Part shown: positions 11,000 to 18,848 of the stretch, piece by piece
Layout: every line of letters begins with the position of its first letter
Numbering within the stretch: position 1 is the stretch's first letter
Source of the DNA: Brevibacterium sp. RIT 803
GTDB lineage: Bacteria > Actinomycetota > Actinomycetes > Actinomycetales > Brevibacteriaceae
Assembly (NCBI RefSeq): GCF_016892625.1
Contig: NZ_JAFEMW010000004.1
Coordinates: 248,001 to 312,000, forward strand
DNA length: 64,000 nt
Direction: 5' to 3'
Made by a program: the position numbers and the translations under genes
The notes under the pieces: model-generated
What the model saw: only the letters and a program-made list of their open reading frames with translations
Database searches by the model: none
What the model was told of the DNA's origin: nothing

Positions 11000-11028
11000 G
11001 GTGGCATCGGGCTCAGCCCGGTACCACC
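11000..11028. terminator. Bidirectional hairpin, copy 2 of a repeated palindrome
   Basis: GGTGGCATCGGGCTCAGCCC and the following bases match the element at 8010-8038 in all but about three of 29 positions. The hairpin lies between the convergent ABC permease and nudL genes and probably terminates both. The rest of 10986-11174 holds no supported gene. Confidence 0.65.
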
Positions 11029-11174
11029 AGCGCATCCAGCGGGCTGCTCTCGAGCCTCCGCCGGCGATTGGCTGTGGCGCCGGCGCATGTCGAAGATCAA
11101 GGCTGCTCTGGCCCGGATAGCCTCGCCTCGCTGAGGGCCGGAGTCAGTCGTCTTCGAGGAAAGGAGCGACGTCC

Positions 11175-11942
11175 TCAGAAGTCGATGTCGATGTGTGCGT
11201 CGCGATCCCAGTCCCCGGCCCACCCGAGGTGGTCGAGAGTGAAGTCGAGGATTCCTGCGGTGAAGCCCCACACCTTGAGCACTCCGACGTCGAAGGCCGG
11301 TGTCGTGATCTTCAGGTCCGGCCGGGAGAACGTCCCTCGATTGGCCGGTGCCACCAGATCGGCAGCAGAGACCCGGTAGACCGAGTACGACTCCGCCTTG
11401 TCCATCACCCGCACGACACCGGGCTGCGCCCAGTACCCGATGACGGGCGTGACCTGGAACTTGCTGACGGGAATGTAGAGCGGATCCATCTGACCGAGAA
11501 CATCGACCGTCGATGGCACGATTCCGGCTTCCTCCTGAGCTTCACGCAGGGCTGCGGAGACCAAGGAATCGTCTTCCGGGTCCCGTCCGCCTCCGGGAAA
11601 CGCCACCTGTCCGGGATGATTGCGCAGGGTGCTTGCCCTCTGCAGCAGAACGATGTCGACGTCGTCGACTCCGAAATCCGCCAGACGTGATGACTCGGCA
11701 CGGCCGGCGTCTGTGCGCGGCTGACCGCCCCTGCCGAAGAGCATGAGGACGGCCGCATCACGCACCGATTCGTCACCCGGTGTCGGTGCCCGTCTGAGCC
11801 ACTCGGGCGAACCATTCGAGGCCGCGAGGTTCTCCAGCTGCGTCCGCAGGGTCTCATCGTGCGAAGCGGAGCCCCGCCCGGTCGACGCCCGCACCGCCGA
11901 GCTTGGCCCCGCCGGAGGATGATCACATGCTTCGGCGCTCAT
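11175..11942 (-). CDS. CoA pyrophosphatase, NUDIX family (NudL/UPF0035-like)
   Basis: Predicted to hydrolyse CoA or its oxidised forms to 3',5'-ADP and phosphopantetheine. The 255-residue protein has the UPF0035 signature LRNHPGQVAFPGG and a Nudix box ending REAQEEAGI. The first Glu of the classical box is replaced by Asp, as is common in this subfamily. It is translationally coupled to nth (ATGA overlap at 11939-11942), the same order as Rv3674c-Rv3672c in M. tuberculosis but without the intervening thioredoxin-like gene. An in-frame extension of about 40 residues precedes the core. Confidence 0.9.
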   Translation of the reverse strand: MSAEACDHPPAGPSSAVRASTGRGSASHDETLRTQLENLAASNGSPEWLRRAPTPGDESVRDAAVLMLFGRGGQPRTDAGRAESSRLADFGVDDVDIVLLQRASTLRNHPGQVAFPGGGRDPEDDSLVSAALREAQEEAGIVPSTVDVLGQMDPLYIPVSKFQVTPVIGYWAQPGVVRVMDKAESYSVYRVSAADLVAPANRGTFSRPDLKITTPAFDVGVLKVWGFTAGILDFTLDHLGWAGDWDRDAHIDIDF

Positions 11943-12679
11943 GCCTGGGGCGCCATTTCGAATCTGAGCATCGCCCGCGCCTTCTCCGGATCAAGTTCCC
12001 CGACCCCGAACGAGGGGCATAGTGCCATCAACGGGCACACTCCGCAGGCTGGTCTGCGCGAGTGGCAGATGCGTCGTCCGTGGAAGATGACTCGGTGGGA
12101 GAGCAGGGTGAGTTCCTTCTTCGGGAACAGCGCCGCGATATCGTGCTCAGCCTTGACCGGGTCCTCCTCTTCGGTCCATCCGAGGCGGCGTGCCAACCGC
12201 CCCATGTGCGTGTCGACGGTCAGGCCCGGGGTGTCGAAGGCGTTGCCGAGGACCACATTCGCGGTCTTCCGTCCGACTCCGGCAAGCTTGACGAGTCTGT
12301 CCAATGAGTTGGGGACCTCACCGTCATAGGTGTCGACGAGTTCATTGGCGAGTTTGACGATGTTGCGGGCTTTGGCTCGGTAGAAGCCGGTCGAGTGGAT
12401 GAGTTCCTCGACTTCGATCAGGTTGGCCACCGCGAGGCTGTGAGCATCAGGGAAGACGGAGAACAACCCTGGTGTCACCGCGTTGACTCTGATGTCTGTG
12501 GTCTGTGCAGACAGGACGGTCGCAATCAGGAGCTGGAATGGGGTCTCGAAGTCAAGCTCGCATTTCGCGTTCGGGTACACCTCGGCGAGGATGCGATGAA
12601 TCTTCCTCGCGCGTCGGGTCTTGCCCAATGAGGTTTCCTTGGCGAACTTCCGCGCGCTCTTCTCTGCCACCGTCAACAC
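11939..12679 (-). CDS. nth: Endonuclease III
   Basis: DNA glycosylase/AP lyase for oxidised pyrimidines in base-excision repair. The 246-residue product has the helix-hairpin-helix LAGVGRKTANVV with the catalytic Lys, the catalytic Asp in VDTHMGRLARR, and a 4Fe-4S cluster loop C-x6-C-x2-C-x5-C near residues 205-221. It opens the nth-nudL operon and is divergent from the crp-type gene, as in mycobacteria. The N-terminus is about 25 residues longer than in E. coli, which is usual in actinobacteria. Confidence 0.97.
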   Translation of the reverse strand: MLTVAEKSARKFAKETSLGKTRRARKIHRILAEVYPNAKCELDFETPFQLLIATVLSAQTTDIRVNAVTPGLFSVFPDAHSLAVANLIEVEELIHSTGFYRAKARNIVKLANELVDTYDGEVPNSLDRLVKLAGVGRKTANVVLGNAFDTPGLTVDTHMGRLARRLGWTEEEDPVKAEHDIAALFPKKELTLLSHRVIFHGRRICHSRRPACGVCPLMALCPSFGVGELDPEKARAMLRFEMAPQA

Positions 12680-12898
12680 GACTCACCATCCTAATCCGTG
12701 CCCTGCATTTCCGCAGTGGCACCCCTCACATCGCCGAGGTGGCTCTGCAGTCGTCCGTCGAACGGGGTCGTCCGTACGCAACCGTGGCCCACCTCGGCGA
12801 GGGTGGAGGAAACGCAAGCAAAACCCCTTGTTTTACACTAATGCCGCAAACTCCCGCGCCTTTGCTGGTATCAGCACCGTTGACCAGGTAGATTTATC

Positions 12899-12914
12899 TG
12901 TGATTACCACGACA
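12899..12914. promoter_or_regulatory. Possible CRP/GlxR autoregulatory site
   Basis: TGTGATTACCACGACA has a perfect TGTGA left half and a weaker right half (ACA retained), 8 of 10 consensus positions, 12 nt before the crp start codon. A -10-like TACACT lies at 12834-12839. Autoregulation is a weak inference. Confidence 0.3.
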
Positions 12915-12925
12915 AGGAGGACACA

Positions 12926-13603
12926 GTGGATATTGAAGTTGTGCGGGGCGCCACGCTCTTCGCAGGTTTGGACGATGAAGCCACAAGCGCATTGATGAAG
13001 TTCATGAACCCGCGGAGCCTCCGTCGGGGAACCGTGCTCTTTCACGAGGGCGATGCCGGTGACGAACTCTATATCGTCTCCAGTGGCAAGCTCAAGATCG
13101 GCCGCGAGTCCTCCGACGGCCGCGAGAATCTGCTCTCGGTCATCGGGCCGGGCGAGATCATCGGTGAACTCAGCCTCTTTGATCCGGGCCCACGTTCCAC
13201 CTCCGTCACCGCCGTCTCTCAGTCTGAGCTGCTCAGCCTCAAGCATGAGGACCTCACGACATGGCTCGATGAACGCCCGCGGGCGGCAATGAACCTGCTC
13301 AAGGCTCTGGCACAGCGACTGCGCCGCACGAACGAGACCGTGGGCGACCTCGTGTTCTCCGATGTTCCCGGTCGCGTCGCCAAGGCACTGCTGGACCTCG
13401 CGTCTCGCTTCTCGAAGCCGGCACCGGACGGTGTCCTCGTCGCGCACGACCTGACGCAGGAAGAACTCGCGCAGCTCGTCGGCGCCTCACGTGAGACCGT
13501 GAACAAGGCTCTGGCCGACTTCGCCGCTCGCGGCTTCATCCGCCTCGAGGCTCGTTCCGTCGTCATCCTCGACATGGAGCGCATGCGCAACCGCGCCCGT
13601 TGA
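12926..13603 (+). CDS. CRP/FNR-family cAMP receptor regulator (GlxR-like)
   Basis: Global transcription regulator. The 225-residue protein has a cyclic-nucleotide-binding domain (residues about 10-125) with the phosphate-binding cassette GELSLFDPGPRSTS, a long dimer helix, and a winged HTH with the recognition helix in LTQEELAQLVGASRETVNKAL near residues 175-200. The GTG start at 12926 follows a strong AGGAGG. It matches Rv3676 (CRP) and C. glutamicum GlxR in length, motifs and position beside nth. Likely targets within the window are acs and possibly itself. A strong terminator follows at 13651-13681. Confidence 0.95.
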   Translation: MDIEVVRGATLFAGLDDEATSALMKFMNPRSLRRGTVLFHEGDAGDELYIVSSGKLKIGRESSDGRENLLSVIGPGEIIGELSLFDPGPRSTSVTAVSQSELLSLKHEDLTTWLDERPRAAMNLLKALAQRLRRTNETVGDLVFSDVPGRVAKALLDLASRFSKPAPDGVLVAHDLTQEELAQLVGASRETVNKALADFAARGFIRLEARSVVILDMERMRNRAR

Positions 13604-13650
13604 TCGGAATTTCAGCCGGTTGATGCCGGACCACTGAATTCTCAGCCACG

Positions 13651-13681
13651 AACGCCCAGGCACACATCGTGCCTGGGCGTT
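13651..13681. terminator. Terminator between crp and the MBL operon
   Basis: AACGCCCAGGCAC (13651-13663) pairs perfectly with GTGCCTGGGCGTT (13669-13681) over a 5-nt loop. The flanking genes converge, so it probably acts in both directions. Confidence 0.8.
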
Positions 13682-13727
13682 GGTGCGTCCGGTGTGGTGC
13701 GCCCTGCCTGCGATTGGCACGGTCGAG

Positions 13728-14495
13728 TCAGGACTGGTCGTCGGGCGCGAGGACTCCGAGGTAGGCCAACTGGGCGCGCACGATCTGCTCGGCGGCACCG
13801 CGGACACTCGGATCAACGTCGTGGTAGACGATGTCGCAGACGTCTGCGGCGCGCGTGGCTCCCTGCGCCAGTGCCCCTCTGACCTGCTCGATGCGTTCGA
13901 GTCGGTGGCTGCGGTAGTACTCGAGCACCTGGGCAGGGGATTCGATGCTGGGACCGTGTGCAGGCTCAATGGTCGAATATGCCCCCTCATCGAGCAGCCG
14001 AAGGAGCAGGTCCAGGGAATTGAGGTAGTCGCGCAGAGAGCCTTCCGGGTGGGTGACGATGGTCGTCCCCTCCCCCAGGACCGTGTCGCCGCTGTAGAGC
14101 ACGTGGTCGTGGATGAGACTGATGCTGTCCATCGTGTGCCCCGGAGTCGCGATGACCTCCATGACATCGGTTGTGGCAGTGCCGAATGCGATCGTGTCAC
14201 CATCGGCCACAGGAGGAGTCAGACGGGCGAACTTCTCGAGGACGGCGTACACGGGCACCTCGGGTGCCCACTGTTCCACACTGCCGAGCATCTCCGAGTG
14301 ATCGGCATGCTGATGAGTGAGGATGATGGCCGACAGCTTCCTGTCGCCGAGCTCAGCGAGGAAGTTCTCACGGTGCCGCGCAAGTTCGGGACCCGGATCG
14401 ATGAGCACAGCAGTGGTGTCGTCCGCCGAGGCGATGACATAGGTGTTGGTGCCCGTCAGTGTCATCGGGGATGGGTTGTTCGCGCGGATCCTCAT
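13728..14495 (-). CDS. Metallo-beta-lactamase-fold hydrolase (Rv3677c-like)
   Basis: A 255-residue MBL-fold protein, probably binding two metal ions. The metal motif is THQHADHSE (residues about 62-70), with a later His in TPGHTMDS (near 117) and an Asp in YSGDTVL. Homologues resemble glyoxalase II/LACTB2-type hydrolases; the substrate is unknown. It ends a compact operon: its ATG overlaps the stop of the NUDIX-like gene, which in turn overlaps ridA. The pairing next to ridA matches Rv3677c-Rv3678c. Confidence 0.88.
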   Translation of the reverse strand: MRIRANNPSPMTLTGTNTYVIASADDTTAVLIDPGPELARHRENFLAELGDRKLSAIILTHQHADHSEMLGSVEQWAPEVPVYAVLEKFARLTPPVADGDTIAFGTATTDVMEVIATPGHTMDSISLIHDHVLYSGDTVLGEGTTIVTHPEGSLRDYLNSLDLLLRLLDEGAYSTIEPAHGPSIESPAQVLEYYRSHRLERIEQVRGALAQGATRAADVCDIVYHDVDPSVRGAAEQIVRAQLAYLGVLAPDDQS

Positions 14496-15469
14496 GATTC
14501 GTCGGTCTCCTTCTCGCCGTTTTCGGCGTTGTTGTCATCGTCACTCAGCGTCAGGAATCCTGGGCTCTGGTCGTTCTCGTCGTCACCGACGGCTATCGCG
14601 TAGTCCCGCAGTGTGCCTTTGCGGTAGATGTCGCGTCCGGGGTGGATGACGACGCGCCATTCGCCGTCTTCCTTGGTGACCTCTGGCCGCAGCGGATGCA
14701 GGTCGCGGACCTGGGCCATGGCGGCTCCGACGCTTGGGACATCTATCAGGCTCTCAGCGATGATGCGTGTGCTCGCACTGATCTTGTCGGGATCTCCGGC
14801 TGCCTCGGCGAGGATCTCCTTGGGCCGTTTCCATCCTCCCGAGGTCTCATTCGGTGAGAGGAAGTCAACGTTCTGCCCGAAGGGCACTGTGGCCACAAAA
14901 TAGGTGGTGTCGAAACGGTGCAGCTGGGTTCCCGTGTTGATCCAACGCAGCCAAGGTTTGCAGAGGTCCGGGCGCAGCTTGAGATCACGTTCGCGCAGGA
15001 TCTGGGACCAGGAGATCTCATTGGAGAACAGCCGAGCCCGTGTTCCGCGCCAATCCGTCTGGGGCGCAGCGACGATGTCACGATCGACGTCTTCGGCAAG
15101 CAGGACACCGGTCGCGGCGAACGAGATGCGTGCCGCGGCCGAAAAATGGTGCAGTGCCCGTGACTTGTTCTCGATGCTCAGGGTCCTTGCACAGCGAGCC
15201 GAGTTCCATCCGGCCAGAGGCAGATTTCGCACGTCGCCGGGGCGCAGGTTGCTGACCGGGTAGGACAAGCGGTTGCGGTCTTCGATTCCGCGGGCATCGA
15301 GCTGCCGGGTGATGAAGGTTTCCAAACCTTCCAGTGAGTCCCTGATCAACACGATCGCCGAGGCGGGGCGTGGAGCCTCTGGGACCGGGAACCGCCCGTC
15401 GGACTGCCATTGGTCCAAGAGCCAACGCAGCTCCGACGAGACGGGCAGAGAGCGTCCGCTAAGCGGCAT
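14492..15469 (-). CDS. NUDIX-family protein with degenerate Nudix box (probably non-catalytic)
   Basis: A 325-residue protein with the fold layout of NUDT19-like NUDIX proteins: an opening RPASAIVLIRD, then a large insertion, then the helix that normally carries the Nudix box. Here that helix reads AAARISFAATGVLLA (residues about 111-125), where family members have the REx2EExG residues; the catalytic Glu positions are Ile and Ala. Hydrolase activity is therefore unlikely. The start is ATG 15469, overlapping ridA by 11 bp; a TTG at 15478 is also in frame. Its stop overlaps the MBL start. Retention in a tight operon suggests a binding or regulatory role, which is inference. Confidence 0.75.
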   Translation of the reverse strand: MPLSGRSLPVSSELRWLLDQWQSDGRFPVPEAPRPASAIVLIRDSLEGLETFITRQLDARGIEDRNRLSYPVSNLRPGDVRNLPLAGWNSARCARTLSIENKSRALHHFSAAARISFAATGVLLAEDVDRDIVAAPQTDWRGTRARLFSNEISWSQILRERDLKLRPDLCKPWLRWINTGTQLHRFDTTYFVATVPFGQNVDFLSPNETSGGWKRPKEILAEAAGDPDKISASTRIIAESLIDVPSVGAAMAQVRDLHPLRPEVTKEDGEWRVVIHPGRDIYRKGTLRDYAIAVGDDENDQSPGFLTLSDDDNNAENGEKETDES

Positions 15470-15932
15470 CGTCCTCAACCTCGACGATGACCTCGACCTC
15501 GACGGGAGTGCCGAGAGGAAGAGTGTTCACTCCCACTGCACTGCGCGTGTGCTGGCCGCGGTCGCCGAAGATCTCACCGTAGAGTTCGGAGACTCCGTTG
15601 ATGACCGATGGCTGCTGTGTGAAGTCATCTGCCGAGTTCACGAATCCGGTCACCTTGACGACGCGCACGATCTTGTCCAGGTCGCCGATGACGCCGGCGA
15701 TTGCGGCGAGAGCATTGAGCCCTGCAGTCCTTGCCAGGTCGTAGCCGGTCTCGAGGTCGACGTCGGAGCCGATGTGGCCAGTCGCCGGGAGTTTCCCGTC
15801 GACGACGGGCAGCTGGCCCGAGGTGTAGACGTAGTTGCCGGTGCGAAGCGCCGGGACATAGACGCCAGCAGGAACGGCGACAGCGGGCAGGGTGAGACCG
15901 AGTTCAGCGATGCGGTCTAGAGTCTTCGACAT
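15459..15932 (-). CDS. RidA-family enamine/imine deaminase
   Basis: A 157-residue member of the YjgF/RidA family, which hydrolyses reactive enamines and imines such as 2-aminoacrylate. The start MSKTLDRIAELG at 15932 has AAGGA upstream; the longer in-frame extension to 15977 looks spurious. Conserved features are YTSGQLPVVDGKLP near residue 37 and the terminal VEVEVIVEV strand. The family's usual substrate-carboxylate-binding Arg is not obvious at the C-terminus, so it may belong to a Rid subgroup rather than the archetypal RidA. It is first in the RidA-NUDIX-MBL operon and corresponds to Rv3678c. Confidence 0.88.
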   Translation of the reverse strand: MSKTLDRIAELGLTLPAVAVPAGVYVPALRTGNYVYTSGQLPVVDGKLPATGHIGSDVDLETGYDLARTAGLNALAAIAGVIGDLDKIVRVVKVTGFVNSADDFTQQPSVINGVSELYGEIFGDRGQHTRSAVGVNTLPLGTPVEVEVIVEVEDDAA

Positions 15933-16019
15933 GGTTGGTCCTTCGACGAGGGTATTGCAGGTCAGGTGAGCGCCCATACTCTGAAGCGTCAGGCTTGTGG
16001 TGCTTCAAGCACTGTTGCT

Positions 16020-16175
16020 TCAGGCTTTGGGACGCTTGAGGTAGGCAACGAGTCCATTGTTATCGGGGCCAGGGACAACTTGGACAAGCTCGTAGCCGTC
16101 TTCGCCCCACTGGTCGAGGATCTGCTTCGTTGCGTGAACGATGAGCGGCACGGTGACGTATTCCCACTTGGTCAT
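16020..16175 (-). CDS. DUF4177-type micro-protein
   Basis: A 51-residue protein starting MTKWEYVTVPL behind AAGGAG. The layout (WEY, then a helix, then DQWGEDGYELVQVVPG) is that of the small actinobacterial DUF4177-like proteins that bind no known ligand. M. tuberculosis has a comparable micro-gene (Rv3678A) in the same place, which supports it as real. It is 87 nt upstream of ridA on the same strand and may be co-transcribed. Confidence 0.82.
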   Translation of the reverse strand: MTKWEYVTVPLIVHATKQILDQWGEDGYELVQVVPGPDNNGLVAYLKRPKA

Positions 16176-16363
16176 GATTCTCCTTGAGTCTCTGTGTGCC
16201 CGAGTCCCCGATGCATCATCGGAACGAGCGTCTTCATGGACAGACAGCCGATCGTTCTGCAGGAGTGCGACCGGCTCATCACTGTCGTTGCCAACCCTAG
16301 CCGAGAACCCGTGCACCTACCGCCAGCCATGCCACAGTGTGAACACCGCTGACAGACGACAGC

Positions 16364-16396
16364 GGGGTGGGGCGATCACGATGACCGTCCCACCCC
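16364..16396. terminator. Terminator downstream of the PBP gene
   Basis: GGGGTGGG (16364-16371) pairs with CCCACCCC (16389-16396), about 50 nt beyond the PBP stop. A short direct repeat CTCAGGCTCTGT lies at 16404-16415 and 16419-16430. Nothing else is supported in 16176-16443. Confidence 0.6.
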
Positions 16397-16443
16397 ACCG
16401 TCTCTCAGGCTCTGTTTCTCAGGCTCTGTCTGGCGCCCGGTGC

Positions 16444-18792
16444 TCAGTTGCCGCCGAGGCCCGGCGCTTCGCCGCCGCCGCCACCACCGCCGGTGCCACC
16501 GCCACCGTTGCCGCCGCCGGTGCCACCGCCACCGTTGCCGCCGCCGGTGCCACCGCCACCGTTGCCGCCGCCGGTGCCGCCACCACCGCCAGTACCGCCA
16601 CCACCGCCAGTACCGCCGCCACCGCCGGTGCCGCCTCCGCCACCGGTGCCACCGCCGCCCATGTACTTGCTGGTCGGCTGAGGGAATCCGGTGTTGCCCT
16701 TCGTCTCCTTGACCGCGTCATTCATATAGGCCTGCCAGGTCTTACCGGAGATCGTGGCACCGTAGACGTGTCCGCGGACAACGCCTTCGCCGTTGTTCCG
16801 CCAGTCGCGTGTTCCTGCCGGGTCACCGGTCCAGACAGCAGTCGACAGTGTCTTCGTGAACCCGAGCAACCAGGTGTGGCCGACATCGAAGTTCGTCGTA
16901 CCGGTCTTTGCACCTGCTGGTGCTCCGATCTTCAACTGGGTGGTGGTACCGCCGTTGAAGGTCTGTGTCAGAGCGTAGGCGACGCCCTTGGCCACCTCTT
17001 TGTCGAGAACTCGCTTACAGCCTTCTCCCGGAACGTCGATGTTCTTGCCTGAGCGGTCCTTGATGGAGACGATCGGCTTCGGGCCGCAGAATTCGCCCTC
17101 GTTCGCGAAGGTCGCGAACGCCGCGGCCATTGCAATCGGAGTTGTCTCCGTCGTGCCCAGGATCGAGGACGGCGACAGGGCCTGGATGAAGCCCGCCTTG
17201 TTCTTGAAGTCGAGCTTCTCGCCGCTGCCGTAGCGAATACCAAGGTCCATAGCGGTGTCCATGACCTTGCACATGTTGAGCTGGTTGCCCATAGCCGCAT
17301 AACCGGTGTTCACCGACTTCTTCGTGGCTTCCAGCGCGGTCATCGAGCCCTTGCCTTCACCGTCGCCGGCGTTGTTCGGGTCCCAGTCACCGCCCATGTT
17401 CGGACAGCCGTCATACTTCCACGAATTTGCAGGGAAGTTGCGCTTGGTGGCGTTGACAGTGGTGTTGAGACCGCGACCGGATTTCAGCCACGTGGCCAGC
17501 ACGAAGGGCTTCCAAGTCGAACCGACCTGGAAGCCGCCACCGCCGTTGTGCTTCCTGTCGACCGTGTAGTTGATGCTGGTCTTCTTGTTCTTTTCGTTCT
17601 TCTTGACCTCGCCGACCGTGTATTCACGGTTCTCGGCCATGGCGATGACTTCGCCCGTGCCCGGCTCGATCGTGACCAGGGCGTGTCCGGCACCGGATGG
17701 ATCGCCCACAGGAACACGCTTCTTGATCTCTTTGTCAGCGATCTTCTGAATGTCTGGGTTGAGGCTGGTCTTGATCGTCAGCCCGCCCCGCTGCAGGAAG
17801 GCGAGCCGCTCGTCGACGGTTTCGCCGAAGGTATCGTCATTCTTGATGACGTTTTCGACGTAGTCGCAGAAGAACTCTGCGTTGCTCTTGGCCGAGGAAC
17901 AGCCGTTCGGTGTCTCATGCAGATCGAGGTCGAGGTCGGTCTTCACCGCCTTGTCGTATTCCTTCTGAGTGATGTGCTTGTACTTGAGCATCTGCCCCAG
18001 CACAGTGTTGCGGCGCTTCTTCACCTGATCGGGGAAACGCTGCGGGTTGAAGGCCGAAGGGTTCTGCACAATGCCGGCGAGCATCGCCGACTGCTCGATA
18101 TTCAGGTCCTTCGCGTCGATGCCCCAATACTTGTGGGCGGCGGCCTGCACTCCGTAGGCGTTGGGTGAACCGGAGTAGTTGTTGATGTTCATGTAGCGGT
18201 TGAGAATGTCCTTCTTGTCGTACTTCTTCTCAACTGCCACCGCGAGTTTGGCTTCGCGGAGCTTACGCGCATAGCCGGCCGTGCCTTCCGACTCCTTGGC
18301 CGCTGACACGCCCTCTTTGTCCTCTTCGGCATGGGCGTTCTCTGCCAGCACGTTCTTCACGTACTGCTGAGTCAGCGTTGATCCGCCCTGCGTTGTCGAG
18401 GACACCATATTGTGCACCGCTGCACGCGCGATGCCCTCAATATCGACGCCGCCGTGTTCGAAGTACCTGTAGTCCTCGACGGCGATCGTCGCGTCCTGCA
18501 TATGATCTGAGATCTCGTCGAGAGGCACCTCGACTCGGTTCTGCCAGTAGAACTCCGCGATCTCCGACCCGTCGGAGGCGAGCATCGTCGATTTCTCTCC
18601 CAGATCCTGGATCTCCAGGGTCGCGGGGAGTGAATTGAAGATCTCGACGGCACTGTTTGCACTGGCAGTAGCTACACCGACTCCGGGGATGGCAAGACCG
18701 GCGGCGACGATTCCCGCCACCGCGCTCACGGCGACGAACTGGAGAAACGCGCCTGTCTTGGTCGGATTCGGATTTGACTCAGGAGACACCAT
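16444..18792 (-). CDS. Class A bifunctional penicillin-binding protein (PonA2-like) with glycine-rich tail
   Basis: Peptidoglycan glycosyltransferase and D,D-transpeptidase anchored by one N-terminal helix (residues about 13-40). The GT51 domain shows EDYRYFEHGGVD with the catalytic Glu and GGSTLTQQYVKN. The transpeptidase domain shows the active-site STWK, SVN and KTGT motifs. The C-terminus lacks the PASTA domain of mycobacterial PonA2 and instead has about 80 residues of Gly/Thr/Asn repeats (GGGGTGGGNG type). Position beside a metallophosphoesterase matches Rv3682-Rv3683. A candidate promoter places the transcription start only about five nt before the ATG, with no Shine-Dalgarno, suggesting leaderless translation. 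Confidence 0.94.
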   Translation of the reverse strand: MVSPESNPNPTKTGAFLQFVAVSAVAGIVAAGLAIPGVGVATASANSAVEIFNSLPATLEIQDLGEKSTMLASDGSEIAEFYWQNRVEVPLDEISDHMQDATIAVEDYRYFEHGGVDIEGIARAAVHNMVSSTTQGGSTLTQQYVKNVLAENAHAEEDKEGVSAAKESEGTAGYARKLREAKLAVAVEKKYDKKDILNRYMNINNYSGSPNAYGVQAAAHKYWGIDAKDLNIEQSAMLAGIVQNPSAFNPQRFPDQVKKRRNTVLGQMLKYKHITQKEYDKAVKTDLDLDLHETPNGCSSAKSNAEFFCDYVENVIKNDDTFGETVDERLAFLQRGGLTIKTSLNPDIQKIADKEIKKRVPVGDPSGAGHALVTIEPGTGEVIAMAENREYTVGEVKKNEKNKKTSINYTVDRKHNGGGGFQVGSTWKPFVLATWLKSGRGLNTTVNATKRNFPANSWKYDGCPNMGGDWDPNNAGDGEGKGSMTALEATKKSVNTGYAAMGNQLNMCKVMDTAMDLGIRYGSGEKLDFKNKAGFIQALSPSSILGTTETTPIAMAAAFATFANEGEFCGPKPIVSIKDRSGKNIDVPGEGCKRVLDKEVAKGVAYALTQTFNGGTTTQLKIGAPAGAKTGTTNFDVGHTWLLGFTKTLSTAVWTGDPAGTRDWRNNGEGVVRGHVYGATISGKTWQAYMNDAVKETKGNTGFPQPTSKYMGGGGTGGGGGTGGGGGTGGGGGTGGGGGTGGGNGGGGTGGGNGGGGTGGGNGGGGTGGGGGGGEAPGLGGN
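16492..16572. repeat. 27-bp tandem repeat inside the PBP tail
   Basis: Three consecutive copies (16492-16518, 16519-16545, 16546-16572) of a 27-bp unit encoding GGGNGGGGT on the minus strand, followed by shorter 18-bp units to about 16630. This is a likely length-variable repeat. Confidence 0.8.
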
Positions 18793-18803
18793 GAAACCAA
18801 GTT

Positions 18804-18848
18804 TAACTAATACGACTTGTGCACGTTCTCAAAAATCGTTGAGAACGT
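18804..18848 (-). promoter_or_regulatory. PBP promoter overlapped by a 10-bp palindrome
   Basis: On the minus strand a -35 TTGAGA (18832-18827) and a -10 TAGTTA (18809-18804) are spaced by 17 nt. A perfect inverted repeat ACGTTCTCAA (18823-18832) / TTGAGAACGT (18839-18848) covers the -35 and abuts the metallophosphoesterase stop, so it could be a terminator for that gene, an operator for the PBP gene, or both. Confidence 0.5.

Noticed and set aside
16480..16670. Regular repeats that could look like a CRISPR array
   Set aside because: Repeats are contiguous, in frame and encode the Gly-rich tail of the PBP; no spacers and no cas genes.
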